From NCBI RefSeq assembly GCF_002161595.1, contig NZ_NFID01000002.1, positions 62,001 to 126,000 on the forward strand: a stretch of DNA of 64,000 bases, written 5' to 3'. Source of the stretch: Gemmiger sp. An50. Its GTDB lineage: Bacteria; Bacillota; Clostridia; Oscillospirales; Ruminococcaceae. Below the pieces are notes generated by a model that was not told the DNA's origin, searched no databases, and worked only from the letters and a program-made list of their open reading frames with translations. Made by a program: the position numbers and the translations under genes. Numbering within the stretch: position 1 is the first letter of the stretch; each line of letters starts with the position of its first letter. Below are positions 52,045 through 61,703 of this stretch, one piece after another.

Positions 52045-53994
52045 TCAGTGTTCCAGTTGGGGGCGTTCCAGGGCTTCGTATACCCGCAACAGCTCGCCCA
52101 CGCTCCACGCCTGGGCAAAGCAGCCCCGGGAAGCGGTGGGGTTTTCCCCGTCGTAAATTTCCGGCAGTTGACCGGCGCACCCCTCTCTGAGCGCCGGTTC
52201 CAGTGCAGCCAGCTGCTGCTTCACCTGCCGTTTTGCCTGTGCTGAATATTCGTTTACCTTTAAATAGGCCAGATACCAGGCCCCCAGCGGGAAGGGCCAC
52301 ACCGTTCCCTGATGGTAGGCCAGATCCCGCTGCTGCTGCGGTCCGCCGTAGGTGGGATGGAATTCCGCATCCTCCGGCGAAAGCGTCCGCAGGCCCACCG
52401 GCGTGTACAAATGGCGAAAAACTGTTTGCACCACCTGCTTTTCCTGCCGAGGTTCCAGCATGGTGAAGGGCATGGATACCGCCCAGATCTGGTTGCAGCG
52501 AATCTGCTCGTCGGCCTTTGTGCCGGACACCAGATCTTTCAAGTATCCCTTGTCCTCCATCCAGAACTGGCGCACAAAGCTTTCCCGTACTTTTCCCGCC
52601 AGTTCCCCATAGCTTTGAGCGGCTTCGCCCATCTCGGGAGCCAAGTATTCCATGATTCGCAGCGCGTTGTACCAGTAGGCGTTGATCTCCACCGGTTTGC
52701 CGTGGCGGGGCGTGGGCAGGATGTCGCCGATGCGCACATCCATCCAGGTCACCTGATCCAGCCCCTGCCCAGCGGCGATCAGGCCGTCCGGCTCCATGTG
52801 GATGCCGAACTCCGTGCCGCTTTGATACCCCTCTATGATTCGTTTCATCACCGGCCAGGCCTTTTGCACAAAGGCTTCGTCACCGGTATAAGCCCGGTAG
52901 AGCCAGATGCAATTGATGAAGAGCAGCGCCGCGTCCACCGTGTTGTACATGGGCTCGTTGCCCCCTTCCGGGAAGAGGTTCGGCATCAGGCCGCCCCGCT
53001 CGTGCTCCAGGAAGGTGGTGAGGATGCTTTTCGCGTCCTCGTACCGGCCGGTGGCCAGGGTGCAGCCGGGCAGAGCGATCATGGTATCCCGCCCCCAGTC
53101 CTCAAAAAAGGGGTAGCCCGCCAGAATCGTTTTTGCCCCGGTGGAGGCCCGCTGGGTGATGAAAGCGTCGGCGCTCACCGCCAGCTGACGGGCCGCCGGA
53201 TGGCGGAAGCCGCTCTGCTGTTCCAGCGCCCGCAGCCGCTTTTTGGCGTTTTGCAGCACCCTGCCCGCGGCGGGCAGCTCCTGCTCCAGCGAGAACACCA
53301 TATCCAGTGTTTTCTCCGCTCCTGCCGGAACGGTAATGGAAATCTGCACGTTTGACGCCGTGTGCCCGGCGGCCCGGCGGCCGTCGCAGGCGTCGTAGGC
53401 ATACCAGAGCGTCTGGCGGCGCAAAGGCGTTTCCTGCAACTGGCCGTTGGTGCCGATGTGCAGCCGCAGCCCGGCGGATTCCACCGCGCCCTCCCGGAAA
53501 ACAAATCGCTGCCGGGCGCTCAGATCCTTGCCCTTGGGCACGAACTGCATCCAGGGTGTGACGGTGAGCGTACAGTCCGCGCCGGATTCATTGCCGATGC
53601 GGTAGCGCACCGCAAGGGTGTTGCGCTCCCAGTCCAGCGCCAACTCCTTTTCCACCCGCACACCGTTCAGCTGATACCACCAGTGGGGCAGGCCGTCCAC
53701 CTCCATGCTGCACATATGTTTCCAGCCATCCTCCGCCGGAAGTCCCCGGAACTGCTGGCTGGACAGATGCTCCGCCCCGCCCTCAGTCTCCAGAACCTCC
53801 TCCAGCCGGTGGATTAGGTTCCAGCGGTGGTTGGGCGCCTGGGTGCAGGCCATCAGTACCGCGTGGTCATTGCGGGCGGCGGCTCCGGTGATGGTCTGAG
53901 AGGAAAAGCCCCCCAGACCGTTGGTCACCAGCCAGCAGCTTTCCTGCCCGCGTTCCTGACTGCGAAAATCCTGTTTTCCATATATAAACCGCAT
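52045..53994 (-). CDS. Glycogen debranching enzyme, amylo-alpha-1,6-glucosidase type (GH133)
   Basis: 649 residues. N-terminal glycogen-debranching domain (GDE_N): [20 protein letters not shown] (20-39), then RKYHGLL-type position [11 protein letters not shown]. The catalytic (alpha/alpha)6 domain (about 270-640) has [57 protein letters not shown] and [20 protein letters not shown]. It acts on branched glucan stubs inside the cell. It lies between the pullulanase and phosphorylase genes. Confidence 0.93.
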   Translation of the reverse strand: MRFIYGKQDFRSQERGQESCWLVTNGLGGFSSQTITGAAARNDHAVLMACTQAPNHRWNLIHRLEEVLETEGGAEHLSSQQFRGLPAEDGWKHMCSMEVDGLPHWWYQLNGVRVEKELALDWERNTLAVRYRIGNESGADCTLTVTPWMQFVPKGKDLSARQRFVFREGAVESAGLRLHIGTNGQLQETPLRRQTLWYAYDACDGRRAAGHTASNVQISITVPAGAEKTLDMVFSLEQELPAAGRVLQNAKKRLRALEQQSGFRHPAARQLAVSADAFITQRASTGAKTILAGYPFFEDWGRDTMIALPGCTLATGRYEDAKSILTTFLEHERGGLMPNLFPEGGNEPMYNTVDAALLFINCIWLYRAYTGDEAFVQKAWPVMKRIIEGYQSGTEFGIHMEPDGLIAAGQGLDQVTWMDVRIGDILPTPRHGKPVEINAYWYNALRIMEYLAPEMGEAAQSYGELAGKVRESFVRQFWMEDKGYLKDLVSGTKADEQIRCNQIWAVSMPFTMLEPRQEKQVVQTVFRHLYTPVGLRTLSPEDAEFHPTYGGPQQQRDLAYHQGTVWPFPLGAWYLAYLKVNEYSAQAKRQVKQQLAALEPALREGCAGQLPEIYDGENPTASRGCFAQAWSVGELLRVYEALERPQLEH

Positions 53995-54020
53995 TGGTTT
54001 CCCCTCTTATAATTGTGTTG

Positions 54021-55937
54021 TTATCGTTTGCCCAGGATCATCGCGGCCATGGGCTGCACCTGCACGTTTTGCACAGCGGGGTGCTCCTGCCACCAGGAGC
54101 TGCTGCGCTCGTCTGCCAGCAGCTCCCACTCGCCCTCTTCCAGTTCCAGCTCCATCGGGCGGGAAGAGGCATTGTAGGCCAGCAGAATTTTGCTCCAGCG
54201 TCCGCCGTTTTCCAGCAGGGCCGTCACGCACCGGGCTGCTGGCACCTCCGAATGCAGCAGCCGCCGGCCAGCCTGTTCCGTCTTGTCGCACAAGGCGGGC
54301 AGCTGCTTGCGCAGGGCGATAAGTCCCTGATAGTATTCCACCAGCTCCCGGTTTTGCCAGGCCCGCTCCCAGTCCAGCCGGTTCAGCTCGATGGGTGCTT
54401 TGTGGGTGTTGTCCTCCCCCTGCTTGGTGCGGCCAAATTCCTCGCCGGAAAGCAGAAACAGCCTCCCCTGGCAGGTCATGTAAATGGCCGCCGCCAGCCG
54501 GCTGGCCCGCATCACCTGCGGGGCCGGATCATCGAAATTCTGCTGCGGGTCCATGGTGACCACCAGCTTATCCCATAACGTCATATCATCGTGGGAGGAA
54601 AGATAAGTGATGGTCTGGGAGGGCGCTGCCGCCCGGAAGTTCCGCGCCTGCCCGCACCAGGCGGTGATGCTGTGCAGGATTCTCTTCTCAAAACCGCTGC
54701 CGCCATTCACAAAGCCCGGCTTTTCCCGGTACATCACCGGGCCCTTTACTGCGTCGCGCACGCCGTCGCAGAAGGCGCCGATCTCCGGGTCCAGCTCGGC
54801 AAGGGCTTTTTTGTCCGCCAGCTGAACTCCCCGCTTACGGGCGGTGGGACCGGCGGCCCAGGGCTCGCCGAACACCAGCTTTTCGCCCCGGCCAAAGCGC
54901 TCGTCCAGCGCGGCGCGGATACGCTCCATCAGATCGGTATCCAGAAGGCCCATCAGGTCAAACCGGAAGCCATCCATGTGGTATTCTTCGGCCCAATAGA
55001 GCACCGAGTCCAGAATGTATTTCGCGCACATGGAGCGCTCGCTGGCCACGTCGTTGCCGCAGCCGGAGCCATTGCTCCAGCTGCCGTCCGTCCAAGCCCG
55101 GTAGTAGTAACCGGGCACCGCGCGCTCCAGCCAGGAGTCCTGATGGTAGGTGTGGTTATAGACCACGTCCATGATCACCCGGAAGCCCTGCCGGTGCAGC
55201 GACTGTACCAGCTCCTTCAATTCCCGGATACGCACCTCGCCCCGGGCCGGGTCGGTGGAGTAGGAACCCTCCGGCACATTGTAGTTCACCGGATCGTAAC
55301 CCCAGTTGAAGCTGTCGTCCGGGTGTGCTTCGTCCACCGAGCCGTAATCGTACACCGGCATCAGCTGCACATGGGTCACACCCAGCTGCCGCAGATACGC
55401 AAGGCCGGTGGGCTGGCTGCCCCGGTCGAACAGGGTGGTGTCCGCACAGCAGAAGGCCTTGTATTTGCCTCGCCAGCGTTCCGGAAAGCCGCCGCTTTCC
55501 GCCCAGGAGAATTCCCGCACATGCACTTCATAGATGATATCCTCCGGCTGACGGTCAGGGGCTTTGTCCTCCTGCCAGCCCTCCGGGTCGGTGGCAGCAA
55601 GGTCCACCACCATGCTGCGCTGGCCGTTCAGCCCGCAGGCCCGGGCATAAGGGTCGACGGTGCGGCGGGTGGTTCCCTCTACCGTGACCAGATAGTCGTA
55701 ATACATGCCGTCCAGCCGCCGGGCGATGCAGGCAAGCCACACGCCCTTTTCGCCCCGCTCCATGGTCAGCGTCTCAAAGGCTTCTCCCTCATGGCCGGAC
55801 CGGAACAGCCGCAGCTGCACCGTTTCGGCGGTGGGGGCCCACAGGCGGAACTCGGTGCCCGCTTCGGTGAGCCGGGCGCCCAGATCGCCGCCCTCGTAGT
55901 GGAACCTGCGCGCAAACGCTTTGCTGTTAAAATCCAT
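54021..55937 (-). CDS. pulA: Type I pullulanase (GH13_14)
   Basis: 638 residues, no signal peptide, so cytoplasmic. The N-terminal CBM48 domain has GARLTEAGTEFRLWAPTAET. The signature YNWGYDP appears as FNWGYDPVNYNVPEGSYSTD (about 248-267). The GH13 regions are VIMDVVYNHTY, DGFRFDLMGLLD (nucleophile), LVFGEPWAAG (acid) and YLSSHDDMTLWDKL. It splits alpha-1,6 branches of imported or stored glucans. I chose the ATG at MDFNSKAF, ten bases after AAAGGA; an in-frame GTG eight codons earlier is possible. Confidence 0.94.
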   Translation of the reverse strand: MDFNSKAFARRFHYEGGDLGARLTEAGTEFRLWAPTAETVQLRLFRSGHEGEAFETLTMERGEKGVWLACIARRLDGMYYDYLVTVEGTTRRTVDPYARACGLNGQRSMVVDLAATDPEGWQEDKAPDRQPEDIIYEVHVREFSWAESGGFPERWRGKYKAFCCADTTLFDRGSQPTGLAYLRQLGVTHVQLMPVYDYGSVDEAHPDDSFNWGYDPVNYNVPEGSYSTDPARGEVRIRELKELVQSLHRQGFRVIMDVVYNHTYHQDSWLERAVPGYYYRAWTDGSWSNGSGCGNDVASERSMCAKYILDSVLYWAEEYHMDGFRFDLMGLLDTDLMERIRAALDERFGRGEKLVFGEPWAAGPTARKRGVQLADKKALAELDPEIGAFCDGVRDAVKGPVMYREKPGFVNGGSGFEKRILHSITAWCGQARNFRAAAPSQTITYLSSHDDMTLWDKLVVTMDPQQNFDDPAPQVMRASRLAAAIYMTCQGRLFLLSGEEFGRTKQGEDNTHKAPIELNRLDWERAWQNRELVEYYQGLIALRKQLPALCDKTEQAGRRLLHSEVPAARCVTALLENGGRWSKILLAYNASSRPMELELEEGEWELLADERSSSWWQEHPAVQNVQVQPMAAMILGKR

Positions 55938-55970
55938 TCCTCTGCATTCCTTTCCGGTCACAAAATGCCG

Positions 55971-56837
55971 TTAGCCCTTCACCGCACCGGCCATGCCGTC
56001 CACATAATATTTCTGAAGCTTCAAAAACAGCAGCGCAATGGGAATCGAGATCAGCACCGCGCCCGCCGCGAAACTGGTGTACCAGCTGTCGATGTATTCC
56101 TTCTCCAGCATCTTCCACAGGCCGATGGCCACGGTGTACTGGTCGGAGTTGGCCCGGCAGATCACCTTGGCAAAGATGAAATCCACCCAGGGTCCAATGA
56201 ATGCCGTGAGCATGGTGTACACGATCACCGGCTTACTCAGCGGCAGGGTGATCTTGGTGAAAATCTGCCAGCGGGTGCAGCCGTCGATAAGAGCAGCCTC
56301 GTCCACCGCGTAGGGAGTGGTGTCGAAAAAGCCCTTGGCAATCTGGAAGCCCAGCGCCGCGCCGCCGGAGTAGCACAGAATCAGCGCCAGACGGATCATG
56401 GAGCCCTCGGTCAGGCCCACCGCCTTCAGGATGAAGTACACCGCCACCATGGACATGAAGCCCGGGAACAGACCCAGCACCATGGACATATTCATGTAGG
56501 GCTTGCGCATTTTGAACCGCATGCGGGACAGGCAGTAGGACGCCGACAGCACATAGAAGCTGGAAAGCAAGCAGGAGCACACCGCAATGATCAGGGTGTT
56601 CATGAACATCTGGGGAAAGTTCAGCACTGCCGTATCGGTGAACAGGCGGGTATAGTTTTCCAGTGTAAAGGTCTGAGGGAAGAAGGTGGACACATAGGAC
56701 CCCTTCTCACCCCGGAAACTGGTCATGATGACCCAGAGCACCGGGAATACCCAGATGGCAGCCAGCACCGCCAGCAGGGTGTGAACCAGGATGTTGGTAC
56801 GCCGCCGGGCGGCCTTTGCGCTTTTATACCGTTTCAT
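55971..56837 (-). CDS. malG: Maltodextrin ABC transporter permease, MalG type
   Basis: 288 residues with six membrane segments (21-43, 82-104, 116-140, 151-176, 199-221, 256-278). The EAA loop is DEAALIDGCTRWQIFTKITL (about 189-208), which docks on an ATPase. It begins MKRYKSAKAARRRTNILVHT and ends AGAVLISIPIALLFLKLQKY, YVDGMAGAVKG, the standard MalG tail. It follows the malF-like gene by 3 bp. Confidence 0.93.
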   Translation of the reverse strand: MKRYKSAKAARRRTNILVHTLLAVLAAIWVFPVLWVIMTSFRGEKGSYVSTFFPQTFTLENYTRLFTDTAVLNFPQMFMNTLIIAVCSCLLSSFYVLSASYCLSRMRFKMRKPYMNMSMVLGLFPGFMSMVAVYFILKAVGLTEGSMIRLALILCYSGGAALGFQIAKGFFDTTPYAVDEAALIDGCTRWQIFTKITLPLSKPVIVYTMLTAFIGPWVDFIFAKVICRANSDQYTVAIGLWKMLEKEYIDSWYTSFAAGAVLISIPIALLFLKLQKYYVDGMAGAVKG

Positions 56838-56840
56838 CGC

Positions 56841-58218
56841 TTAAAATCCACCTTCCTCTTTGTAGGACTTGCTGCGCCGGTAGGTGAACAGTGCGCCCAC
56901 CGACAGGATGATAAAGGTCAGAATACCCACGACCGCGCCCACGTTGTAGTACTGCTTGTCGATGGTCAGCTTGTACAGCCAGGTCACCAGCAGGTCGGTG
57001 CTGCCCGCCGTGGAGGACAGATTGGTGATGGGGTCGCCGCCGGAGAGCAGATAAATCACGTTGAAGTTGTTCACGTTGCCGGTGAAGGTTGCAATCAGAT
57101 AGGGAGTGGTCACATACAGCATGTAGGGCAGCGTGATGCTGAAGAAGGTGCGCACCGGGCCCGCGCCGTCCACCTTGGCGGCCTCGTACAGATCGCCGGG
57201 AATGTTCTGCAGGATGCCGGTGAGCTGCATCAGGGTATAGGGCACGCCCACCCAGATGTTGATCACGATCACGGCCACTCTGGCCCAGGTGGGGTCGGTG
57301 AAGAAGGGCAGACTGGCGTCCCGGGCGATCAGGCCCAGGTTACGCAGCAGCACGTTCACCGCGCCGTTGGGCTGGAGCATGGTGCGCATGATCAGCAGCG
57401 AAACGAACATGGGTAGCGCTGGAAAGCACGAAGCAGAACCGCCAGAAACCCTTGGCCCGGGTATCCTTCCGGTTGATGAGCAGGGCCAGCAGCATACCGA
57501 AAATGTAGTTGGTAAAGGTGGCGAACACTGCCCAGACCAGCGTCCAGGTCAGTACCGACCAGAAGGTGCTGCCCAGCACACTGCTGGAATCGAACAGGGC
57601 CGCGAAGTTTTCCAGGCCCACCCAGTCGAAGAGCACCAGATGGTTGTCGATGCGGCTGTAGTTGGTGAAGGCCATGCAGATCATGAAGGCCAGCGGCAGG
57701 ATGGTGAGCGCCGTGATGAAGAACATGGGCGGGGTCATCAGCAGCCGGTAGAGGTTTTCGTCCAGCAGGCTGGCCAGATCCTCCCGGAAATTATTCACAT
57801 GACGGCCCTCTTTTTTCAGGCACTCCGCCTTGTAGGCACTGCGCAGCGCACCGCGCCAGCCCCAGAAGGCGATCACCGTGAGCAGAATGGTGGCCACGCC
57901 GTACAACAGCAGCAGCACCGACTGGTCACCCTTGGTATAAAGGAACACCTGATTGGCTTCGTCCCAGATCTCCTGCTGCTCCACCGAACCCAGGGTCACC
58001 AGCATCACAAGATTGTGGAAGCCGTAGCGGATCATGAAGAATATGTATGCCAGCTCTCCGGCCAGAAACAGAAGGCCCTTAATGAGCTGCCCGTTCAGCA
58101 TATTGCCGAGGCCCAGCACCAGCGCGGACAGCCGGGTCACCGCGCTGCCCCGCCGCAGGGCCTGGATGCAGGTATAGGGGGTGTACCCTTCTGCCTGCTT
58201 GGAATTGAACCGTTTCAT
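56841..58218 (-). pseudogene. malF: Maltodextrin ABC transporter permease, MalF type, with a frameshift
   Basis: The first frame (58218 to about 57411) gives about 270 residues: the N-terminal membrane part, TPPMFFITALTILPLAFMIC, and INRKDTRAKGFWRFCFVLSS. The sequence continues in another frame as LPMFVSLLIMRTMLQPNGAV and runs to 56841, with the EAA loop LYEAAKVDGAGPVRTFFSIT. One extra base, or two missing bases, near 57411-57425 breaks the frame; joined, it would be about 458 residues, a normal MalF length. Both halves look otherwise intact and under selection, so a sequencing error or very recent mutation is more likely than decay. Confidence 0.85.
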
Positions 58219-58238
58219 CGTCACACCTCACACCTTTC

Positions 58239-59471
58239 TCAGATTCCGTCGCTGTTCATGGCGTCGTTCATCGCCCCCGTCTGCTCGGCGGCGTTTTCCT
58301 TGGTCACCGTACCGTTGCGGATCGCCTTGCCCATGTTTTCCACCGGCGTCCAGCAGTTGTTCATCTGGGCCACAAAGGGCTGCAGCTTGGAGGTGCGGTC
58401 AAAGGTGTCGTTCTGGGCCCGTACCACTTCATCCGCCGCGATGGCCGGGTCCTCATTCAGCTCAGTGTTGCAGGGGATCACGCCGCGCAGTTCGTAATGC
58501 AGCTGCTGTGCCTCGGCGGAGCCCAGATACATGGCCAGCTCCACCGCCTGCACCATGTAATCGGTGGAGGTGTTCACGCCGATGGCCTTGGAGCCGGCGT
58601 AGGAATACATCTGCTTTTCCTCCCCGTTCAGCGTGTAGGTGGGCAGCGCCGCCACACCCATGTTTTCGCCCAGGATCTCCCGCACCGCGGCGGCATCCCA
58701 GGAGCCGGAGAAGATGGCATGGATGCTGCCGTCCCGCAGGCCGGCAAGACCGCTGCCGTCCTGGTCGATTTTGAAGTTGGGATTCGCCGCCAGATCCACC
58801 AGATGCTCGGTCACTTCCACGGCGTTTTCCCCGCCGAAGTCCGCGCCCAGTTCCTCCTGGGTGCCGTCACCGAAGAGGGTGCAGCCGTTGCCGAAGTAGA
58901 AGGCGGGCAGATACCAGGAATTCACAAAGGGGAAGGATACAACGCCCTTTTCCAGCATGGCATCCAGGCTCTTCACATCCTCTTCACTGAACACCCGCTT
59001 GTCGTAATACATGTACCAGGTGTTGGTGGTGAAGGGCACTCCGTAGATGTATCCGTCCATCGTGAGCGAGTCCAGCAGCGTCTCGCTGTTGGTCGCCTTC
59101 AGCTCATCGGCATATTTTCCGCCGAACTTTGCCAGCGCTTTCGCATCGGTCATGGTGGTCAGGGTGTCGTTGGCGTACAGGAACACATCTGCGCTTGCTT
59201 CCGGGTCCTGGGCCACTGCGGTGGCCGCCGAGGCCTCGTCCGCCACACCATATACAAAGGTGATGTCCCATTCCGGGTGCGTCTCAGCAAACCGCTCGCA
59301 GCAGGTCTGCAGCCACTGCCCGCTGGACTGGGACTGGTCCTCCGAGGGGGACCACACCATCAGTCGAACCTTCTCCGCCGTCTGCTGCGCGTTTTCGGTG
59401 CCGCCGCAGCCGGTCAGGAGCATTGCCCCCGCACACAGCGCCGCTGCCGCCCGCGCTAATTTTCCCTGCAT
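58239..59471 (-). CDS. malE: Maltodextrin-binding lipoprotein of an ABC transporter (MalE type)
   Basis: 410 residues. Lipoprotein signal with LLTGCGG (Cys about 22), so membrane-anchored outside. The body is an extracellular solute-binding protein family 1: VRLMVWSPSEDQSQSSGQWL, DVFLYANDTLTTMTDAKALA, YGVPFTTNTWYMYYDKRVFS, HAIFSGSWDAAAVREILGEN and KAIGVNTSTDYMVQAVELAM. It likely binds malto-oligosaccharides, inferred from the operon. GGAGG precedes the ATG. First gene of the operon. Confidence 0.92.
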   Translation of the reverse strand: MQGKLARAAAALCAGAMLLTGCGGTENAQQTAEKVRLMVWSPSEDQSQSSGQWLQTCCERFAETHPEWDITFVYGVADEASAATAVAQDPEASADVFLYANDTLTTMTDAKALAKFGGKYADELKATNSETLLDSLTMDGYIYGVPFTTNTWYMYYDKRVFSEEDVKSLDAMLEKGVVSFPFVNSWYLPAFYFGNGCTLFGDGTQEELGADFGGENAVEVTEHLVDLAANPNFKIDQDGSGLAGLRDGSIHAIFSGSWDAAAVREILGENMGVAALPTYTLNGEEKQMYSYAGSKAIGVNTSTDYMVQAVELAMYLGSAEAQQLHYELRGVIPCNTELNEDPAIAADEVVRAQNDTFDRTSKLQPFVAQMNNCWTPVENMGKAIRNGTVTKENAAEQTGAMNDAMNSDGI

Positions 59472-59494
59472 TCGTTTGTTCCTCCTTCAATTTA

Positions 59495-59509
59495 TTTCGT
59501 AAAGTTTCG
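59495..59509. promoter_or_regulatory. Operator-like site O1 at the malE start region
   Basis: TTTCGTAAAGTTTCG on the plus strand, lying just downstream of the malE -10 box. It recurs exactly, in inverted orientation, at 59629-59643. LacI-family proteins bind such sites; the divergent LacI-type gene is the likely partner (inference). Confidence 0.6.
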
Positions 59510-59517
59510 CTGTATTC

Positions 59518-59547
59518 ACTATACTCCCCTCTCCCCTTCGCCGTCAA
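59518..59547 (-). promoter_or_regulatory. malE operon promoter
   Basis: TTGACG-N18-TATAGT on the minus strand, about 50 bases upstream of the malE start, with operator O1 overlapping the start of transcription. Confidence 0.75.
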
Positions 59548-59628
59548 GGTTTCTGGGGATATTCCGCCATTTTCTGCCTTATGCACAAGGATATGGCGGC
59601 TCTTTCGTCACTTTCCACAGAGGCAACT

Positions 59629-59643
59629 CGAAACTTTACGAAA
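59629..59643. promoter_or_regulatory. Operator-like site O2 in the malE-lacI divergent region
   Basis: CGAAACTTTACGAAA, the exact reverse complement of O1, centred 134 bp from it. The spacing would allow DNA looping, with O2 close to the rightward promoter. Confidence 0.55.
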
Positions 59644-59677
59644 CATTCTTTTTTAAGCGTATGTTTGGGCTCACACA

Positions 59678-59706
59678 TTGATTTTCCGCCTCAAACCCGC
59701 TATAAT
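59678..59706 (+). promoter_or_regulatory. Promoter of the divergent LacI-family gene
   Basis: TTGATT-N17-TATAAT on the plus strand, about 50 bases upstream of the start codon. Confidence 0.75.
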
Positions 59707-59756
59707 GAGAACAAAACACATCATTTCTTCTTCTTTTCGAAAAAACGAGGACATTC

Positions 59757-60761
59757 ATGGCCAGAATCGAAGACATTGCCAACAAATTGAACATTTCCAA
59801 GGGAACGGTTTCCAAGGCGCTGAACGGCGCGTCGGACGTGAGCGAAACATTGCGAAAAGCCGTGCTGGAAACCGCGGTGGAGCTGGGCTACTCCCGTTCC
59901 ATGCGCAAGCGGGGTGCAAAACAGCTGTGCCTCTTCATTGAGAACATGACCTGCGAGGAGCCCTCGGACTTCGGCTACGACATTGTGACCGGCTTCCGCA
60001 AGGTAGCCGAGCCCGCAGGCTTCGTGGTGTGCGTGATACCGCTGAATGATCAGATACAGAAAAGCATCTCCTACGACGAATACATGCTGCAAAACAACTA
60101 TGTGGCCGCCTTCTTCCTTGGCCTTTCGCTGGCGGACCCCTGGCTGCACCAGCTGCAGACCAGCCGCACCCCCGCTGTACTGCTGGATAACTACGTGCGG
60201 GCCAACCCCGCCACCTGCTATGTGGGCGTGGATAACAGCGAAGGCATGGACCTGGCTGTAGCTCATTTAAAGGAACAGGGGCACCGGCGAATCGGCTACC
60301 TGAGCGGCGGCCTGGGCTCCTACGTGAACCAGCAGCGCTACAGCGTCTTTTTCCATGCGCTGCGCAAGCACAATCTGCCGGACGATCACAGCTTGGCGGG
60401 CAGCGACTATTTTTTTTCCGAATGCCTGCAAAAGCACCTTCCCGCCCTGCTGGCGCAAAAGGTGACCGCCATCGTGTGCAGCCACGACCTGCTGGCTCAC
60501 ACAGTGATGATCCACTGCCAGGAGAAGGGCCTGCGCATTCCGGAAGATCTAAGCATCATCGGCTTTGACGATCTGCCCCTCTGTGCCTACACCCAGCCCC
60601 CCATGACCACCATCCGTCAGGACCGCACCCAGCTGGGCAAAAGCGCTTTTTACGCTCTGTCCAGCCTGTTGGCGGACGTGCCCATCAGCACCCTCTTGCT
60701 CCACGCCCAGCTGGTGGTGCGTCATTCCAGTGGCCCCGCGCCGAAGCCGGGCCAAGCCTGA
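59757..60761 (+). CDS. LacI-family transcriptional regulator (probable maltodextrin regulator)
   Basis: 334 residues. The N-terminal helix-turn-helix is MARIEDIANKLNISKGTVSK (1-20) and ALNGASDVSETLRKAV. The rest is a periplasmic-binding-protein-like effector domain: NPATCYVGVDNSEGMDLAVA, HLKEQGHRRIGYLSGGLGSY and IPEDLSIIGFDDLPLCAYTQ. It reads away from the maltodextrin operon and shares with it a region bearing two inverted identical operator-like sequences. It is likely the local repressor or activator, with a maltose-type effector (inference). GAGG lies upstream of the ATG. Confidence 0.9.
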   Translation: MARIEDIANKLNISKGTVSKALNGASDVSETLRKAVLETAVELGYSRSMRKRGAKQLCLFIENMTCEEPSDFGYDIVTGFRKVAEPAGFVVCVIPLNDQIQKSISYDEYMLQNNYVAAFFLGLSLADPWLHQLQTSRTPAVLLDNYVRANPATCYVGVDNSEGMDLAVAHLKEQGHRRIGYLSGGLGSYVNQQRYSVFFHALRKHNLPDDHSLAGSDYFFSECLQKHLPALLAQKVTAIVCSHDLLAHTVMIHCQEKGLRIPEDLSIIGFDDLPLCAYTQPPMTTIRQDRTQLGKSAFYALSSLLADVPISTLLLHAQLVVRHSSGPAPKPGQA

Positions 60762-60781
60762 TGCCAAATCTGCAACCATAC

Positions 60782-60818
60782 AAAAAGCGAGGACCGCATA
60801 ATGCAGTCCTCGCTTTTT
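60782..60818. terminator. Bidirectional terminator between the LacI and Crp/Fnr genes
   Basis: AAAAAGCGAGGAC/GTCCTCGCTTTTT forms a 13-bp stem with T-runs on both strands between convergent genes. Confidence 0.93.
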
Positions 60819-60869
60819 CATTTGATCGTTCCGTTTTTTATCGGCAACCCAAAACGGCGGCGTTTCCTT

Positions 60870-61499
60870 TCAAGCCTCATACTCGTCCACACGCGGAAAG
60901 TGGAAAAGCTCCAGCAGCTCCTGCTCCTCCTGCTCCGGCGGGTTGTTGATCAGCCGGCTGAGCGTAACGGGACTCATATTCAGAAAGGAAGCGATGTGTT
61001 TATGGCCGATCTGCTCCTTCACATGGGGATAGTTTTTTACAAACCACTGGTATCTCTGGGCGGCGGTATACTGATACATCATGACCTTGAGCTGCCGGTG
61101 ATAATCCCACGCCAAGAGCAACATTTTCTGATACATCTCTTCCACCTCCGGATGGCGTTGTTTCAGCCTGTAGAACGCCTCCATGGGCAGACTGAACACC
61201 TGGGTATCCGTCAGAGCCTCCACTGTCAGCTCCGAAACCGCCTTCAGGTTGGATTCCGGCATGAGGGGATACCCCGGGGTCACCACCAGACAGTCGGTGA
61301 TCTCATTCCCTTCTGCATCCAGAAAAAAGCCGCGCAATATCCCCTTCATCAGCAAGGAGACCTTCGTGGGCGCCTGCCCCGGGCGGAACAGACAGTCCCC
61401 TTTTTGAAGCGTCTCCGTCCGGCAAACGGCAAGCGCATCGCGCAGCAGCTCCTCCTGCTGTATGCCCAGCACATTCCGCAAAAAATCAAGTTCAGACAT
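60870..61499 (-). CDS. Crp/Fnr-family transcriptional regulator
   Basis: 209 residues. N-terminal cyclic-nucleotide-binding-like domain: LQKGDCLFRPGQAPTKVSLL, MKGILRGFFLDAEGNEITDC. The C-terminal helix-turn-helix is QIGHKHIASFLNMSPVTLSR (about 170-189). No N-terminal cysteine cluster is present, so it is not an Fnr-type iron-sulfur sensor, and the cAMP-contact residues are not conserved. The effector is unknown. The ATG has AAAGGAGG upstream. It is divergent from the guanine permease/deaminase genes and may control them (inference). Confidence 0.87.
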   Translation of the reverse strand: MSELDFLRNVLGIQQEELLRDALAVCRTETLQKGDCLFRPGQAPTKVSLLMKGILRGFFLDAEGNEITDCLVVTPGYPLMPESNLKAVSELTVEALTDTQVFSLPMEAFYRLKQRHPEVEEMYQKMLLLAWDYHRQLKVMMYQYTAAQRYQWFVKNYPHVKEQIGHKHIASFLNMSPVTLSRLINNPPEQEEQELLELFHFPRVDEYEA

Positions 61500-61528
61500 T
61501 GCGCACCTCCTTTGTTTATTACAGCTCC

Positions 61529-61558
61529 AGTATAGCATATGAAATCACGTCTGCCCAG
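61529..61558 (-). promoter_or_regulatory. Possible promoter of the Crp/Fnr gene
   Basis: An extended -10 box TGCTATACT lies on the minus strand about 30 bases upstream of the start; the -35 part is poor (TGGGCA). Confidence 0.4.
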
Positions 61559-61607
61559 CATTGGCCTGGAAGTCACACATGACGTTTGCTTTTGTCCATG
61601 TTTCCCA

Positions 61608-61622
61608 TAGACAACCTGTCTA
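61608..61622. promoter_or_regulatory. Inverted repeat TAGACA-N3-TGTCTA in the Crp-permease region
   Basis: A perfect 6-bp dyad lies between the divergent Crp/Fnr and permease genes, about 110 bases from each promoter. Crp-type sites are dyads of similar size, but the core does not match CRP or FNR consensus. Confidence 0.4.
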
Positions 61623-61703
61623 CAAAGTCAACTACAAACTTATTGGTGCATGGCTTAGATATTATGCCGACCCAAAAGCAGAAAAGTCATACTCTAAAAA
61701 TTC

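Noticed and set aside
49608-57416. 860- and 941-codon open frames opposite the glycan operon
   Set aside because: They are mirror frames of the phosphorylase, pullulanase, malG and malF genes and their His/Gln/Gly-rich content has no domain-like pattern.
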